From assembly GCA_022478985.1 (NCBI GenBank), contig JAKSZP010006720.1:103283-167282 (forward strand): a stretch of 64,000 nt of DNA, in the 5' to 3' direction. How positions within the stretch are numbered: the first letter of the stretch is position 1; each line of letters starts with the position of its first letter. The notes beneath the pieces were generated by a model. The model was not told where the DNA came from and ran no database searches. It saw only the letters and a program-made list of their open reading frames with translations. Below are positions 43,523 to 54,529 of this stretch, one piece after another. The translations under genes were made by a program, and so were the position numbers. Source of the stretch: Massospora cicadina. Its lineage: Eukaryota; Entomophthoromycota; Entomophthoromycetes; Entomophthorales; Entomophthoraceae.

Positions 43523-44100
43523 CATATCAATCTCCCTTCCTCTAGTCGCGTTTTCTCAGGGCTCAGCATCTGCTCAACGAATGTGTTTCATGTAGGTCTC
43601 ACCCTCACAAATGTCCGATTGCATATCAATTTTGATGGGCTGTTTCTTCCTACCACGATCTATCCTCCCTCCCCCAAGAGGTGATATAGATGGAATCATC
43701 CCTGTACTGAGGACGACCAATAGAAATAAAATTATAAAAAATATATCAACTTTTTTTCTATGCATTTTAAAATCTTTTTTTCCCAATATCTTTTATCAAT
43801 TTTTTATCTTTATCTCTCTCTCTCTTTTTCTATGGGACTTGACTTGTCTCAGTTCAGAGGTCCATCTTTTCACCTAAACTGGGTCCTGGTCACTCAAACC
43901 TACCAGTTTTCTATTTTTCAGAGGTCCTTTTTTGGACTTAACCATCTAGATTGGTTCAGAGGTCCTTTTTTGGACTTGACCTAATCATCAGGACATGACC
44001 AACTTAATGATTTATTGGTCCTTTGGGAACTCTTCTATTTTTTTTGATCCAATGCTTTAGATACTTAGCGTGGACTTGATTTACTATTCTTCCATCCAAG
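43523..44100. other. AT-rich J tail with small repeats
   Basis: Holds a TC microsatellite (about 43812-43826) and two copies of a CAGAGGTCCTTTTTTGGACT unit (43919 and 43956, 37 bases apart). No gene seen between the antisense stop and the integrase end. Confidence 0.6.
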
Positions 44101-45300
44101 AGATTTTTGATGGAGTATGCATTGGTCGCCATCTTGGCGATTACTTTGAACGGACCTGACCACAATGCATCCAATTTGTTTCTTCATCTGAAACCAAGCA
44201 TTTCACTATAGGTGATTCTTTCTCCTATTCAATATTCCTTTAATGCTGGTCGGTTCTTGTCATCCATTGATTTTGCGCATATCCTTTTCTTCAAGGTCAT
44301 ATTGAATGCTTGTTATTGCATCTTGATCAGGATACTTGTCAGTCGGTTCAAGTATTGTTCTATACTCATCCCTGATGTAAGTTCTACTACTAAATATAAT
44401 ATTGGTGGCAACGCGGCCTTCCTACCATATATTAATTCAATGGCGTCTTTCCCATTGCCATATGATAACTCATTTTGTAGGCGAACGTCACCAAACTCAG
44501 GTACATTCCCCACGCGGAAGTCCTCCCTGTGACTAGCTTCCTAAGCGTCATGGCCAGCGTCCCATTGACCCGTTCTACCAGTCTGTTTGTCTCCGGCTGG
44601 TATGGTACTGACATGACTCCTCAGATCCCCATTATTTCATTTAGCCTCAGGATCACATGAGGCATGAAATTGGTCCCATTGTCACTCAGTAGGACTTGCG
44701 GACATCCATGCCATTATACTACTTGATCCAGGATGAATCTCGCTGTTCTGGTAGCGTCAACTCTGGTTAGAGCTTTCGTTTCAACCCATCTCGTCAGATG
44801 GGTCAAAGGCTACTATGATGTACTTGACTCCTCCTGTGCTCATCGCCAGCAGTCCCATCAGATTGATGGACACTGTGTGCCATGCAAATCCAGGTCAGAC
44901 CAGTCAGTATCCAGTTGTATTCTTAAGTGGTTTATGCAGCTGGCATTCCACGCAACAAGCCAGATGATCCTCAACATTGTAGTTAATAGATTCCCAATAA
45001 TAATACTGGTGAATATGGTCAGTTGTTTTTTTCAGGCATCCATGCCTGACAACCTTGTGAGCTTCTTGTACTATTGCTGCTCTTTCTGACGATTTTGGGA
45101 ATAATAGCTGCTTCCCATTGATCATCTTGAATATTTTTTCATCCATAGTCTCAGTGTTTTCCATCGCTTTTCTAAGTGCACCTTGGATTTCTTGAGGCTC
45201 GTCCTCAATTCTTCCTTCGACCATTCTCTGGAATAGCTCATCTGCCTGCATGTATACCAACTGGACCATTGACAACCGCGATAAACCATCCGCGTTCTGG
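44100..45300 (-). pseudogene. Element J integrase
   Basis: Zinc region: HKVVRHGCLKKTTDHIHQYY and ACCVECQLHKPLKN (44905-45070). Core: SINLMGLLAMSTGG (first site Asp changed to Asn), a stop-rich second site, and PYQPETNRLVERVNGTLAMT (third-site Glu intact, about 44555-44610). The C-terminal part covers DVRLQNELSYGNGKDAIELI and the tail near 44150-44230. This integrase is clearly different from the F/G/H type, in line with its unrelated LTR. Confidence 0.86.
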
Positions 45301-45660
45301 TGAGAAGCCCCCGCTCAGTGGACTATCTCATAATCATAAGCCTAAAGCTTAAGTGCCCATTGGGCCAGTCATCCTTCCAGTTCCCATAGATTGTGCAGCC
45401 AATGCAGCGAAGAGTGGTCCATTACCACCTTAAAGGGCATTATGTGGACATACACCTAAAACTGCTTACATGCGTAAATGACTGCAATGCATTTAACTTG
45501 ATCACAGTGTAGTTCTTCTCAGCAGCTAAGAGTGTTCAGCTCACATATGCCACTAGATGTTCATCCCCAAGTTCATCTACTTGGCTCAGTATGTCACCAA
45601 TCGCCATTAACAAAGCATTAGTTTGAATGATAAACTCCCAATTGAAGCTTTGGATATTTC
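45300..45660 (-). pseudogene. Element J RNase H
   Basis: Begins right after the fused linker with FIIQTNALLMAIGDILSQVD, where the first catalytic position (TDAS) is decayed. It continues through shifted frames with KVVMDHSSLHWLHNLWELEG (about 45375-45435) and NADGLSRLSMVQL at the end (about 45250-45300). Several stops. Directly upstream there is no RT. Confidence 0.8.
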
Positions 45661-45956
45661 AAAGTTGGCAAATTTATCAGATACTGGCGTAACTCATCAA
45701 AGGAATCCTGGGCGAACACTTCCCAATATTTCTCAAATAACTTGAGCACCTCCTCCTTCTGCTCTTCTGGCAGATCTGCGAGCTGCTCCCAATCAACCAA
45801 TAGGTTGATGCTTTTGGCCGCCCCAGCTGGCAATCCCCTTTCCTCAAGAGACTCAAAATCATGGAATCGTCTCAATTCTGCCTTCAGGATTAAATGTTTA
45901 AACACAATGATTTGATTCCTCTTGATCTTCAACAGTTTTCCGCTCAAATTCGTCAA
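45618..45956 (-). pseudogene. Element J pre-RT linker joined to connection domain
   Basis: A 112-codon open stretch. Its first part, ADLPEEQKEEVLKLFEKYWE followed by VFAQDSFDELR, is the segment that precedes RT in gypsy Pol (compare KELLKEYLDLFST in A). Its end, LINLPTLKYPKLQ, is the connection that normally follows RT. The roughly 600-700 bases coding for the RT fingers and palm are absent, and the two sides are joined in frame. J therefore could not make RT and depended on a helper, unless the deletion came after insertion. Confidence 0.75.
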
Positions 45957-45999
45957 GAGAACTCATATTCCTCCATGGCCCAGCATTATTATCCCAGGA

Positions 46000-46736
46000 G
46001 CAACCCATGGCTCCACTCTGGACTTTTCCATGGGCCTCCAACTACTCCATACAACAGCTTCAGAATCTCTAAAGTCAACCCTGTGTCAACGTTCATCTGC
46101 GATCCAGCTAGTATGGTCCTTTCCTTCTTGATCCTCAAGGGAATTACCCAGTTTTCTAGGATTTCTGACGGCATCTCTTGTCGCTTCCTACCAACTAATT
46201 GGTATTGAATCAGTATAATGCCGTCATTGTATTTCAGATCAATGAAGTTGTTCCTCCGATTCAATGGAACTTCACCTTCCTTCTGGTATACCAATGGTAA
46301 TGTCTGTCACAGGATGGTCAACGTATTATCCTCAAAGTTACATTTAACTCCGTACTTCCTCAGAAACTCCGTTCTAATTAGGATAGCATAGTTTTGGTTC
46401 TCCAAAACCATTGATGGCGTGGATACCACCAATGACCCAAATCATAGTGGCATAGCACTATACGCTCCTCAGGAAATGGTGGTGTTCGGCCCAGCTGTTC
46501 CATATTCTTTCTTGTGTTCAAAAGTCTGGGGAGATCTTCATACTTTTCACCAGCTTGGTTGACATAATATTAATGGGTGCTCCGCTGTCGACAATCACCC
46601 TCACCCTCACTCGATTCACCTGAATATCTATATATTTACACTCAGAGTATTGTAATATAGTATCTACTGAGTGATTTGCGGCATTATTAGCCATATCTAG
46701 GGTATGAATAATCTGTGCTGATAATTCAGGAAACAA
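46000..46736 (-). pseudogene. Element J protease and linker
   Basis: The frame 46518-46736 has the active site VIVDSGAPINIMSTKLVKS intact (about 46545-46610). Downstream, 45989-46294 contains LNRRNNFIDLKYNDGIILIQ and ILAGSQMNVDTGLTLEILKL, a spacer conserved in position with the G spacer at 53641-54027. Stops separate the pieces. Confidence 0.8.
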
Positions 46737-47019
46737 CTCCTTTATTGCGCCAAGGGGGATTAACAGATTGGTCTCTTCTAATCAAAATGTCTGCTAACTC
46801 ATCAGGATTCTCGGCAGCCCAAATCTTCTCCACCAGTTGTTGTGCATATGGCCGGCAACTTCCTGATTTATCTCAGGGTTGATCTTCTTTGCCCCTGCTC
46901 TAGTCACGGCATTTAAATCCATGTTGACCACATGGTATACCTAATCCTTCTCATCATCTATAAACAGATCGCTAATGTCTATCTCTTCATTCATGATATT
47001 GGGAGGAACAGGTTTCTCC

Positions 47020-48316
47020 ACAGCTCTAGACTGTTCCTTGTCTAGGCCATGGGCCCTTTTTCTGACTCTTTTGTGGCAGAAGACTCTTTCCCTTGAACCA
47101 CGTTGATTTGATCCTTCATCTTTTTTGCAGTGTGCGGCGAAATGTCCTTTCCCGCCACACTGGAAGCAGACCTTCTCTTTCTTATTAGTTCATCTGAAAT
47201 CTTTGGGCTTATTCCCTGGAACAGTTCAGTTGTTTGTCTCTTTAGCACCTTCGTTACCCTTCATGTAATTTGATTTTCATACTGGGTTGGATTTGAAACT
47301 TCTGTTTGGGTCATTGAAGGTTTCTCCCAAGATTTTCAAATTATCTACCATCTAAGAGATAGTGATTTCCATCATAAACATGGAAGGCATTATTTTGGTG
47401 CAAATCATGATAGGGCCAAAGGGCCTCTTGTAAAGCAATTCTCACATCAAAGTCATCTAACACTTTAGCTCTGTCCAGGATCTGTGACTCCTGGTAGAAT
47501 CAATATGCAAAGCTTGCAAGAGACTCATCTTTACGGAATTAAAGTACCATAAATTTTTGCTTTCATTTTGACATGCGGGTTGGACTTCTGAACTCCTTCA
47601 TTATGGCCTCTTTAGCCTCAGCATACGATCAGCTGTCCCCCTCCAGGTGGGGTAACACTAGGTTCTGGCAGTCTGTGTCCAAAAAGTTCATGACTGTCAA
47701 CGCCTTTTGACGATCCCTGTATCCATTCATTATCATGTCAAACAGTTGGAAAAATGCTGGGGCATTATCCCAATGGAATGTTGGAAATTTTAGTGTTGCT
47801 CTAAATTCCTCCAAGTCATTTCAGGCTGATTCTCTTGGTTCAGCTACTAGGCTCACTTGTGGAGTGACTTTGGGCATCATCTCTGAAAATTATATTAAAG
47901 GCGGGTAACATATTTCTTGGGGTATTCGACTTCCCAAGTATCATATGAGTACTTCTCTCTTTGGCATCACTGGCCATATCCAGCTTACATGCACATCTGT
48001 GGGCTTTCAGGTCATCTACTTCTTTCATCAACTTCTCAATATCCGCACCAAACTTTCTCAAATGAACACAATCTGCTTCTCGCTCCAATTTCAGGAATAG
48101 GACCTCTTGAATGAGGTCTCCTTCTTTCTTCTTTAACGAGTTTACTTTGCCAAGTAACTCGTTCCTAAAGTAGGCTACGTTTTCTATTCCTTCCTCCACC
48201 TTGGTGACTCACTCTTCCAAGGCCGTGAACTCCTGATGGTCCGCTGAGTTTAAGGCATTCTGATTCACTGTAATGATCTCAGTCCACAACTTGCGCATTT
48301 CTTCTTTAAACGACAT
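47020..48316 (-). pseudogene. Element J gag
   Basis: Likely starts at ATG 48316 (MSFKEEMRKLWTEIITVNQN), 25 bases after the primer site. The N-terminal part is a long coiled coil (LLGKVNSLKKKEGDLIQEVL, then DIEKLMKEVDDLKAH). One TGA stands where CGA is expected near 48205. The capsid-like part holds PTFHWDNAPAFFQLFDMIMN (about 47720-47790). A CCHC knuckle CFQCGGKGHFAAHC lies at about 47135-47178. Several shifts after 47600. Confidence 0.85.
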
Positions 48317-48340
48317 TGTTAATAAATTCTTCACTCAACT

Positions 48341-48358
48341 ACCCCTGTAGGAGCACCA
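48341..48358 (-). other. Element J primer-binding site
   Basis: Minus strand TGGTGCTCCTACAGGGGT, 3 bases after the LTR end. It differs from the A and C site (TGGTGCTCACTACAGGGG) by one missing base and one substitution. Confidence 0.75.
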
Positions 48359-48361
48359 ACT

Positions 48362-49511
48362 TGTAAAAATTTACCTAAGTTGATTATTGGTGATCAACCC
48401 AGTAACCTTTTTACTGCACAGGTTTTATTTTCTCGTGCACCTTGCTTTGTATAGATTGTATTATCCAATAATAGTATGGAGACTATTACCCATAGTTGAG
48501 TTCAAGCTATTATTAGGCCCTACGCTTTGGTCAGTACTTCTGATTAAATACTTCAAGTCATTCTCGTAGGGATTCGTTCCCTGTATTACTATCCACCCAA
48601 TCTTTGTCATGATCTCCTGATGACAGTCTCCTTCAGCCCAACACACAGTCAGCAGCTATCCCTTCTTGTGGTTCCCTTCATCACTAGATCCCCGCTCAGA
48701 TCTCTACTCTTCTCTCTGAGAGTCTTCCAATTATTGCTTTCTGCAATGATATCCTTGAGATGGAACTTCACAGGGATGCTGATAGTCTAACTATAACCAA
48801 ATTAACAATATTACTATTAAAACTGTTTTAATGTCTGTTAATCTGTGTTTTCAATGTGGGGTTTTTCAATGTTTTTTATTAGAGTGAATCCTAGGGAATT
48901 ATATAATAGGGGATTCGGCCATCTAACCCTCAGTTGACACCTCTTCAATAAAATGACAGCCATTGCCATTATACACCCTTCCTCGTCTTGGCAGTGATGG
49001 TCTTCCCCATCCTGGCTAGGATTCTGTCATTGGACATCCTTGAGACCTCAAGTGGAAAGAGTCAGAAACGTGTCCCTAACATTTTCCTCTCGATCCAAGC
49101 AAACCAACCATAATTGGCTAGTGACCTGCTTAGGTAATGGGACTTTTTACCCATTATAGCAGGTCACTTCACCAATCATTTGATTCACTAGTTGCAGGCG
49201 GCATCACTCGCCTCACAACTCCTATTCATTCCCAATCAGTCAGTGATGAAACCTGACTAATCCCAATTGGTACACCTGATAGTTAATCACTATCAGATGC
49301 CCCTATTTCGTTGGCCACTTCACCCGATGAGATATTAGGTATTCATCCAGATTGATCCCCAACGGATATGACCAGGGAATATCCCAAAATCCCCCAAACA
49401 TAGTTCCTCTGAAATTTGGCCAACCGATTTCTGATTCACTTCGCCTTAGGGAATTTTCCCCTAGCGACACCAGGTTATCTAGAAGGCTGGGAATATGGGC
49501 AAAAACCAACA
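48362..49511 (-). repeat. Element J 5' LTR
   Basis: 1150 bases from TGTAAAAATTTACC to ACCAACA, followed by the target duplication CCACA. Nearly collinear with 40811-41966 and with K 61465-62595. Confidence 0.92.
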
Positions 49512-49516
49512 CCACA

Positions 49517-50640
49517 GCAAAGGGTAAAAATTCTTTTTAGTGATGCTGTTGATCATCTGATAGTTGATTACTGTGCAGTTAGTACCATCCTTCTTTTTTA
49601 CAATAAGAACAGGCAAAGCCCATGGACTCTTTGATGGTTCAAGCATCCCTTGCTCTAGCAGTTTGCCAATCTCCTCAGTTACTACTTCTTCTGCCACCCT
49701 TGATTGGTGGATCAGCAGTGACCTGATGAAAGGATGATCTTGAGTGTCTAGCCAATGAACTACCCCCCACGTGCATCCTATTTCATGGTTGTCAACAGCA
49801 AAAATCTCTTTATATTTTTTAATTAAAGCTATATTATGAATCTTCTGAGATTTTAACAAGCCCATTAAAATTATCACGTTATACAACTGCCATTACACCG
49901 AGCTGTGTTAAAAGGCAAACCAAATTCCTCTAGTGACCCAACCTCATGTACTGAAGAACCTCCTCAATGAGGGGCCAAGTGTAAAATGTCACTATTTTGT
50001 GTCAGCGGATTTGCAGTGGTTCCATTTGTAGATTTGCAAGTAGAACCTTGATCTCCCCCTGCCCTGTTAATATAATGCCTTGAGCCACATGGGGCTCAAA
50101 CCACAATTGCTGATATGGCCTAATAACTTCTTCATAGAATCATTCTGGAACTTTAACCATCAATTTGGTGTTCACTATAACTTGATGTCCAGAAGGAATG
50201 GATATAGGTGCAGCAGCTCTGAGCGGCAGCCCTTGATATTCATAAATCTGTTGTGGAAGGGCCCAAGTTTTGCCTTTTAGTCAATGGTTTTGCATGAGGA
50301 TCACTCCGTCACTATAAGCTAGATTGATATTCCCCATATTCACCGGATCATTTGGCGCTCCACTGGAGGTAAAGTAAATTGTTATCTGCTGCCCCAACAT
50401 TTCAAAAGACTTATCCTTCATATTATTGACAGCCTCATAGTGTCACAAGAAGATGGTTCTAATTTTCAGATCATAATTGCTATTTGGTAACACTATAGCT
50501 GGGGCTATCATAACAATAGACCAAACTGCAACAGAAGTGCACTGTATGCTCCCTCAGAGACCATGTATTCTGCTCCAGCGGTTCCATATGCCATCTAGTG
50601 TTCCACATCCAGTTTTAATGGCAAATTGGCCACCAGCTTT
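49517..50640 (-). pseudogene. Element H N-terminal RT and protease-RT spacer
   Basis: The open frame 49479-49886 reads KYKEIFAVDNHEIGCTWGVV (pre-RT linker), EEIGKLLEQGMLEPSKSPWA, VLIVKKKDGTNCTVINYQMI and NSITKKNFYPL, the first RT block, with few lesions. It stops at the J insertion. To the right lies the spacer with KVLLANLQ-like sequence (about 50030-50060), conserved in F and G. The combined H RT is 40330-40805 plus this part. Confidence 0.85.
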
Positions 50641-50770
50641 GTGGAGACTATGTTGATGGGGGCACCAGTATCTATGATAGCACGGACTCAGGTTTTGGCT
50701 ACAACCAGGTCATAGTAAGTATATTTGGAGTAAGATGCGTTTTAACTGTTTATAAAATGGACATTTAAGG
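50640..50770 (-). pseudogene. Element H protease active-site region
   Basis: AIIDTGAPINIVSTKL is intact on the minus strand at about 50640-50690, the classic retropepsin DTGA site. Upstream the Gag frame ends at 50765. The second protease strand lies at about 50480-50530. G has DTCAPVNIV and F DTSAPVDIIS at the same place, so H is the best preserved of the three here. Confidence 0.8.
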
Positions 50771-52086
50771 AGACTTTGTTTCCAAGGAAACACACAATGT
50801 CCCCTCGCCAATTCTGGGGTATTGTTTTATAATAGCGTTGACCAGAAGAGTGACATATACTTCTTGCAAGGAAAGTGCATCAGTGGAGGGGTCCAACTTG
50901 TCAGGGGAAACTTGGTCAAACATTTGACAAGCGTATGGCTTGGGCTGCATCTGAGATCCCTCTTCTGCCACAGCTGTGGACTGCGCGCATGTCAATCCAT
51001 TCACCCCTCCAACCGAAAGTTGATATAATACTGCCTCATCATACAGGGGGACTTTTGCCGAATATTCCGTGATGGGTTCAGGTGGGACGTTTGTATTTGG
51101 GATAGTGGAGGTACAGAGTTCCATCTCTACTCTGCTCTGACTTTTCCCTGGCAGTACTGTTCTTGATGTATGTGGGGGACATGATGATTGGGGTACCACC
51201 ATGCCAGATGCCCCTGTTGACTGCATTTGAAACAACTGACCCATAGGGACCATGTCCCTGAGTATTGTAAAATGAGCCATGTTGAAAGTTATACTGTAAT
51301 TGATCATCGTAATCAAGGCTAGGGCGGTAGTTGGGCTGATGACGTTAGATAGGTCTGGAGCAAAAGTTGAGCTAATGAGGGTAATTTGGTGGAATCTTCA
51401 CTGAACGGCCAAATCTCTCCAAATAAGCAGGGCCAGTGATGGCAGATGTTTGGTTCCACTCCATATTGGTTGGGGTAAAGGTTACAGCTAAATTGTGCAA
51501 GCTGAAAAATTTTAAGCAGGGGCACGTTGTCATCCAACTTTGGGGTTATGACAGTGTGAAGCTCACAGTACAGCTTCACTGCGGAGGTCATGACAATGCA
51601 TACATCGGATTCAGATAAATTTTTGCCTTAAATAACACGTGATCTTCTGCCATAAATTGATCAGTAAAGGCAGGGAGAGTCTCATTCCGTTAGACCTGAT
51701 GGTCAAGAACTCAGCCTTTCTCGGCGCTATCTTTGCAGTTCCACTGAACAACTGCAGCACCATATCCTTTACTTTTTGGCATGTAATGGAGATTTCTGAA
51801 AAGTAGCAGATGACTTGATCAGCGCTCCTGACATCCTAGTAGGATATAAACATTTTCACCCTCCGCCAATCTGAGGCTCCTTCTATTGCAAACTCAAATT
51901 GCTTAAAAAATCTGATAAACTCTCATGATCAAAAGGAGGAAGCTTATCACTAAAAACCTCCTGGAGCAGCTCTTCCTGCCTTTTGAGAACATTGTCCAAT
52001 GCAAGTTTGAGCTTCAAATATTCAATAGGGCCAGCGTATTGTGCAGATTCCTCATCAAAGCAACCTTGAGGTGACATGGCTGGCAA
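50765..52086 (-). pseudogene. Element H gag
   Basis: Starts at ATG 52086, 38 bases after the primer site, with MPAMSPQGCFDEESAQYAGP and a helical stretch LKLKLALDNVLKRQEELLQE. The middle part (51319-51880) is capsid-like with shifts. A CCHC-like motif C-F-K-C-SQQG-H-LAWW-Y at about 51195-51235 has the last Cys replaced by Tyr. The C-terminal frame 50765-51316 is open for 183 codons. G has the same layout at 54635-56060. Confidence 0.82.
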
Positions 52087-52123
52087 CTGGAGAATTTTTA
52101 CTTTTCGTATTTGATCAATGAGT

Positions 52124-52141
52124 CCCCTATAATGAGCACCA
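52124..52141 (-). other. Element H primer-binding site
   Basis: Minus strand TGGTGCTCATTATAGGGG, one base from the LTR. It differs from the A and C site at two positions. Confidence 0.8.
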
Positions 52142-52142
52142 C

Positions 52143-52744
52143 TGTTATAAAATTAGCGGAATCGTTAAGATATGCTGTATGGGTTTTTGCACAGGGTCAA
52201 CCCGCTGAGAAATTGGAATGGATGGTATGAAGATTGTCAGTTCCTTGGAACACACTCAAACAAATAAATATAATAAAAGGAAGAATTTCCCCAAAAACAC
52301 TTCTTTATTTTAATATGATAATATCAGCAGATTCCTCTTAGTCTGCTTGCTCTCTCTTCCTACTCAAAAATCACCCTCTCTCAATCTCCTCGTCTCACTG
52401 ATATCCTAGCAAACTTGGTCAGTACTGATGCTTGTGCTTAGTCTATTTGTTCTGCTATATTCTTATTGGTTCCAGCAGAATCCATCCTTAATTATATTCA
52501 TGATTGCCTTAGTTTGAGGTAATCCGCTCAATATTCATTGTACGTCAACATCTCGTTATTTTTTGTTCATCAATATTACCTTATCACCTAATTTAGAGGT
52601 AATCCAGTATCATCTGTTTGACCCAATATTTCTTCCTCACAAGGCACTCAATTACTCATACTTTTATAATATTTGTTGGCAAATTCTTGCTGATCTGCCA
52701 TGACTATTTTGGCCTTATTTTCCAGTCATATCAGAATCTCGACA
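52143..52744 (-). repeat. Element H 5' LTR
   Basis: 602 bases from TGTTATAAAATTAGCGG to ATCTCGACA; partner of 26629-27228. Confidence 0.9.
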
Positions 52745-54030
52745 AACTATTTATTGATTGGGATAATGCAGCACTGGAGTGGGGCCATCTAGTACTAAAA
52801 AATGCAGCACTGGAGCACTGCTTGACACCATCTGAAGTGTATCAACGGAGCATTGGTGGCGTTCCATCATTCAAACACAACATCTTTTTTTAATAACTCA
52901 AACAGCAGACCTCCCGTACAACATAAGTTGGGTATAAAGCAGCAGTAGTAGCCAACCATCCCTCAAAAATACTTGTATATCATGCTTACTGTTTTGGGTA
53001 GGCATCTATCAGATAGCTTCCTCCTTGACTGGTTGAGGCTGCAGCCCTGTCACATCCACCATATACCCAAGGTACTCCAACTGACACTTGAAAAATTGGC
53101 ATTTCTGTGGCTTGACATTGATGTTGGCCTCAGCCAACTGATGGAATACCTCTTTCAAATGGTTAAGGTGCTTGGAAAACGTATAGGAGAATACATTGAT
53201 ATCATCAAGGTATACCAGAATGCATGACAGCTTCAAGTTGCTAAGGATAGTGTCCATCACCCGTTGGAATGTAGCAGGGACATTGCATAACCCTTGTGGC
53301 ATATGGTTTGGTTGAAAAGCCCTTTTGACGTTATAATGGGGCATTCATCCTGTTCTACCATGGGTAACTCTATCTGCCAATAGCCAGATATCAATTCCAT
53401 CACCAAGAACTAATGAGCTCCTTATAACCAGTCCAAAGCGTTGTCAATTTGTGGCAAGGGGTAAGAGTCATATTTTTGTAATTCTGTTGAGCTTGCACTA
53501 GTCTATTACTACCCAGTAGGTACCATCCTTCTTTTTAACAATTAGGACAGGGGAAGCCCACGGACTCTTTGACATTTTGAGCATTCCTTGTTCCAGAATC
53601 TTATTGATCTCTCAGTGACAACTTCTTCCACTTCTCTAGATCAGCGGATTTGCCAAGACCTGATGGAGGGATGATCCCCTGTTTCCACTCTATGGACCAC
53701 TCCCCATGAGCACCCTAAATCATGGTCATTAATGGCAAAGATCTCCTTATATTTTTGAAATAAAACTATACCCTGATATTTCTGATTTCCCAATAACCCA
53801 ATTAAGTTTTCATGCGGTACTAACGCCATTATGCCGAGCTGAGGTTCAATGGGCAGACCAAATTCATCCAAAAAACCAAACTCATGAACCCAAAGAGCCT
53901 CCTCATTTGGGATTAATTTTAAATATGCCACTATTTGGTGCTGGTGGATTTTCGTCAGTCCATTCTGGAGATTTGCAACCAAGACTTTGATCCCACCATG
54001 TCCCAAAAGGTTAATGCCTGGGGTCACATG
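52745..54030 (-). pseudogene. Element G reverse transcriptase and spacer
   Basis: The palm block 53009-53344 is open: HMPQGLCNVPATFQRVMDTI, active site CILVYLDDINVF intact, then HLKEVFHQLAEANINVKPQK and GYMVDVTGLQPQPVKEEAI. The N-terminal RT block (53440-53640) has stops. The preceding frame 53641-54027 holds NLQNGLTKIHQHQIVAYLKL (spacer) and FQKYKEIFAINDHDLGCSWG (linker). The connection toward RNase H is at 52745-53000, where a 15-bp direct repeat is seen. Confidence 0.87.
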
Positions 54031-54529
54031 AGGCTAAAGTTGAAATTGCTGATAGGGCCCAATGACCTCTCCATAAAGCCCAAAAGGCACTTCCACCTCT
54101 AACTCAGTGTTTATTATTACACGGAGTCCGGAGGGGATGGATATAGTGCCAGCAGCTCTAAGCGGTAGCCCTTAATATTCATATATTTGATAAGGAAGGG
54201 TCCAGGCCTTGCTCTTTAATTGACGATAAAAACTGGAATCACCCCATCACTATATGCAAGGTTATATGACCCATGTGCACCGGATCCTTCAGCATTCTGA
54301 TGGAGGTAAAGTAGATTATGATCCGCCGTCCCAGAATTTCAATGGTCGTTGCCATCATAAAAATGACAGTACCATAGTGTCAATGAATGTGGTTCCAATC
54401 ACAGGTCATAATGGCTGTTTGGTAACACCACCGCTGGAGCTACAACAACAATTGATCTGAACTTCAAGGGAAGCGCACTGTAAGTTTCCTTGGAAAACGT
54501 GTTTTCTGCTCCAGTGGTCCCATACATCC

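Larger units (their letters stand above)
40811..49511 (-). mobile_element. Element J: gypsy element with antisense gene, lacking RT
   Basis: Borders are fixed by LTRs 40811-41966 and 48362-49511, the perfect duplication CCACA (40806-40810 and 49512-49516) and continuous H codons. Minus-strand order: LTR, primer site, gag with coiled coil and CCHC knuckle, protease, short pre-RT linker, RNase H, integrase. Then comes a 2-kb tail that holds a plus-strand gene (42550-43522) before the polypurine tract and 3' LTR. The RT domain itself is missing. K at the right window edge is the same family. Confidence 0.92.
26629..52744 (-). mobile_element. Element H: gypsy element inserted in G
   Basis: Flanked by AACTT (26624-26628) and AACTA (52745-52749). 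G codons for the RT-RNase H joint continue across it. LTRs are 26629-27228 and 52143-52744. H contains LINE2 in its integrase tail and J in its RT. Without them it is about 6.1 kb and has LTR, primer site, gag, protease, RT, RNase H, integrase and polypurine tract (AAAGGGGGGG, 27231-27241). It is the third generation of one family: F was hit by G, and G by H. Confidence 0.92.

Noticed and set aside
43812..43826. TC microsatellite as a regulatory repeat
   Set aside because: Only about seven units; ordinary for AT- and pyrimidine-rich spacer.
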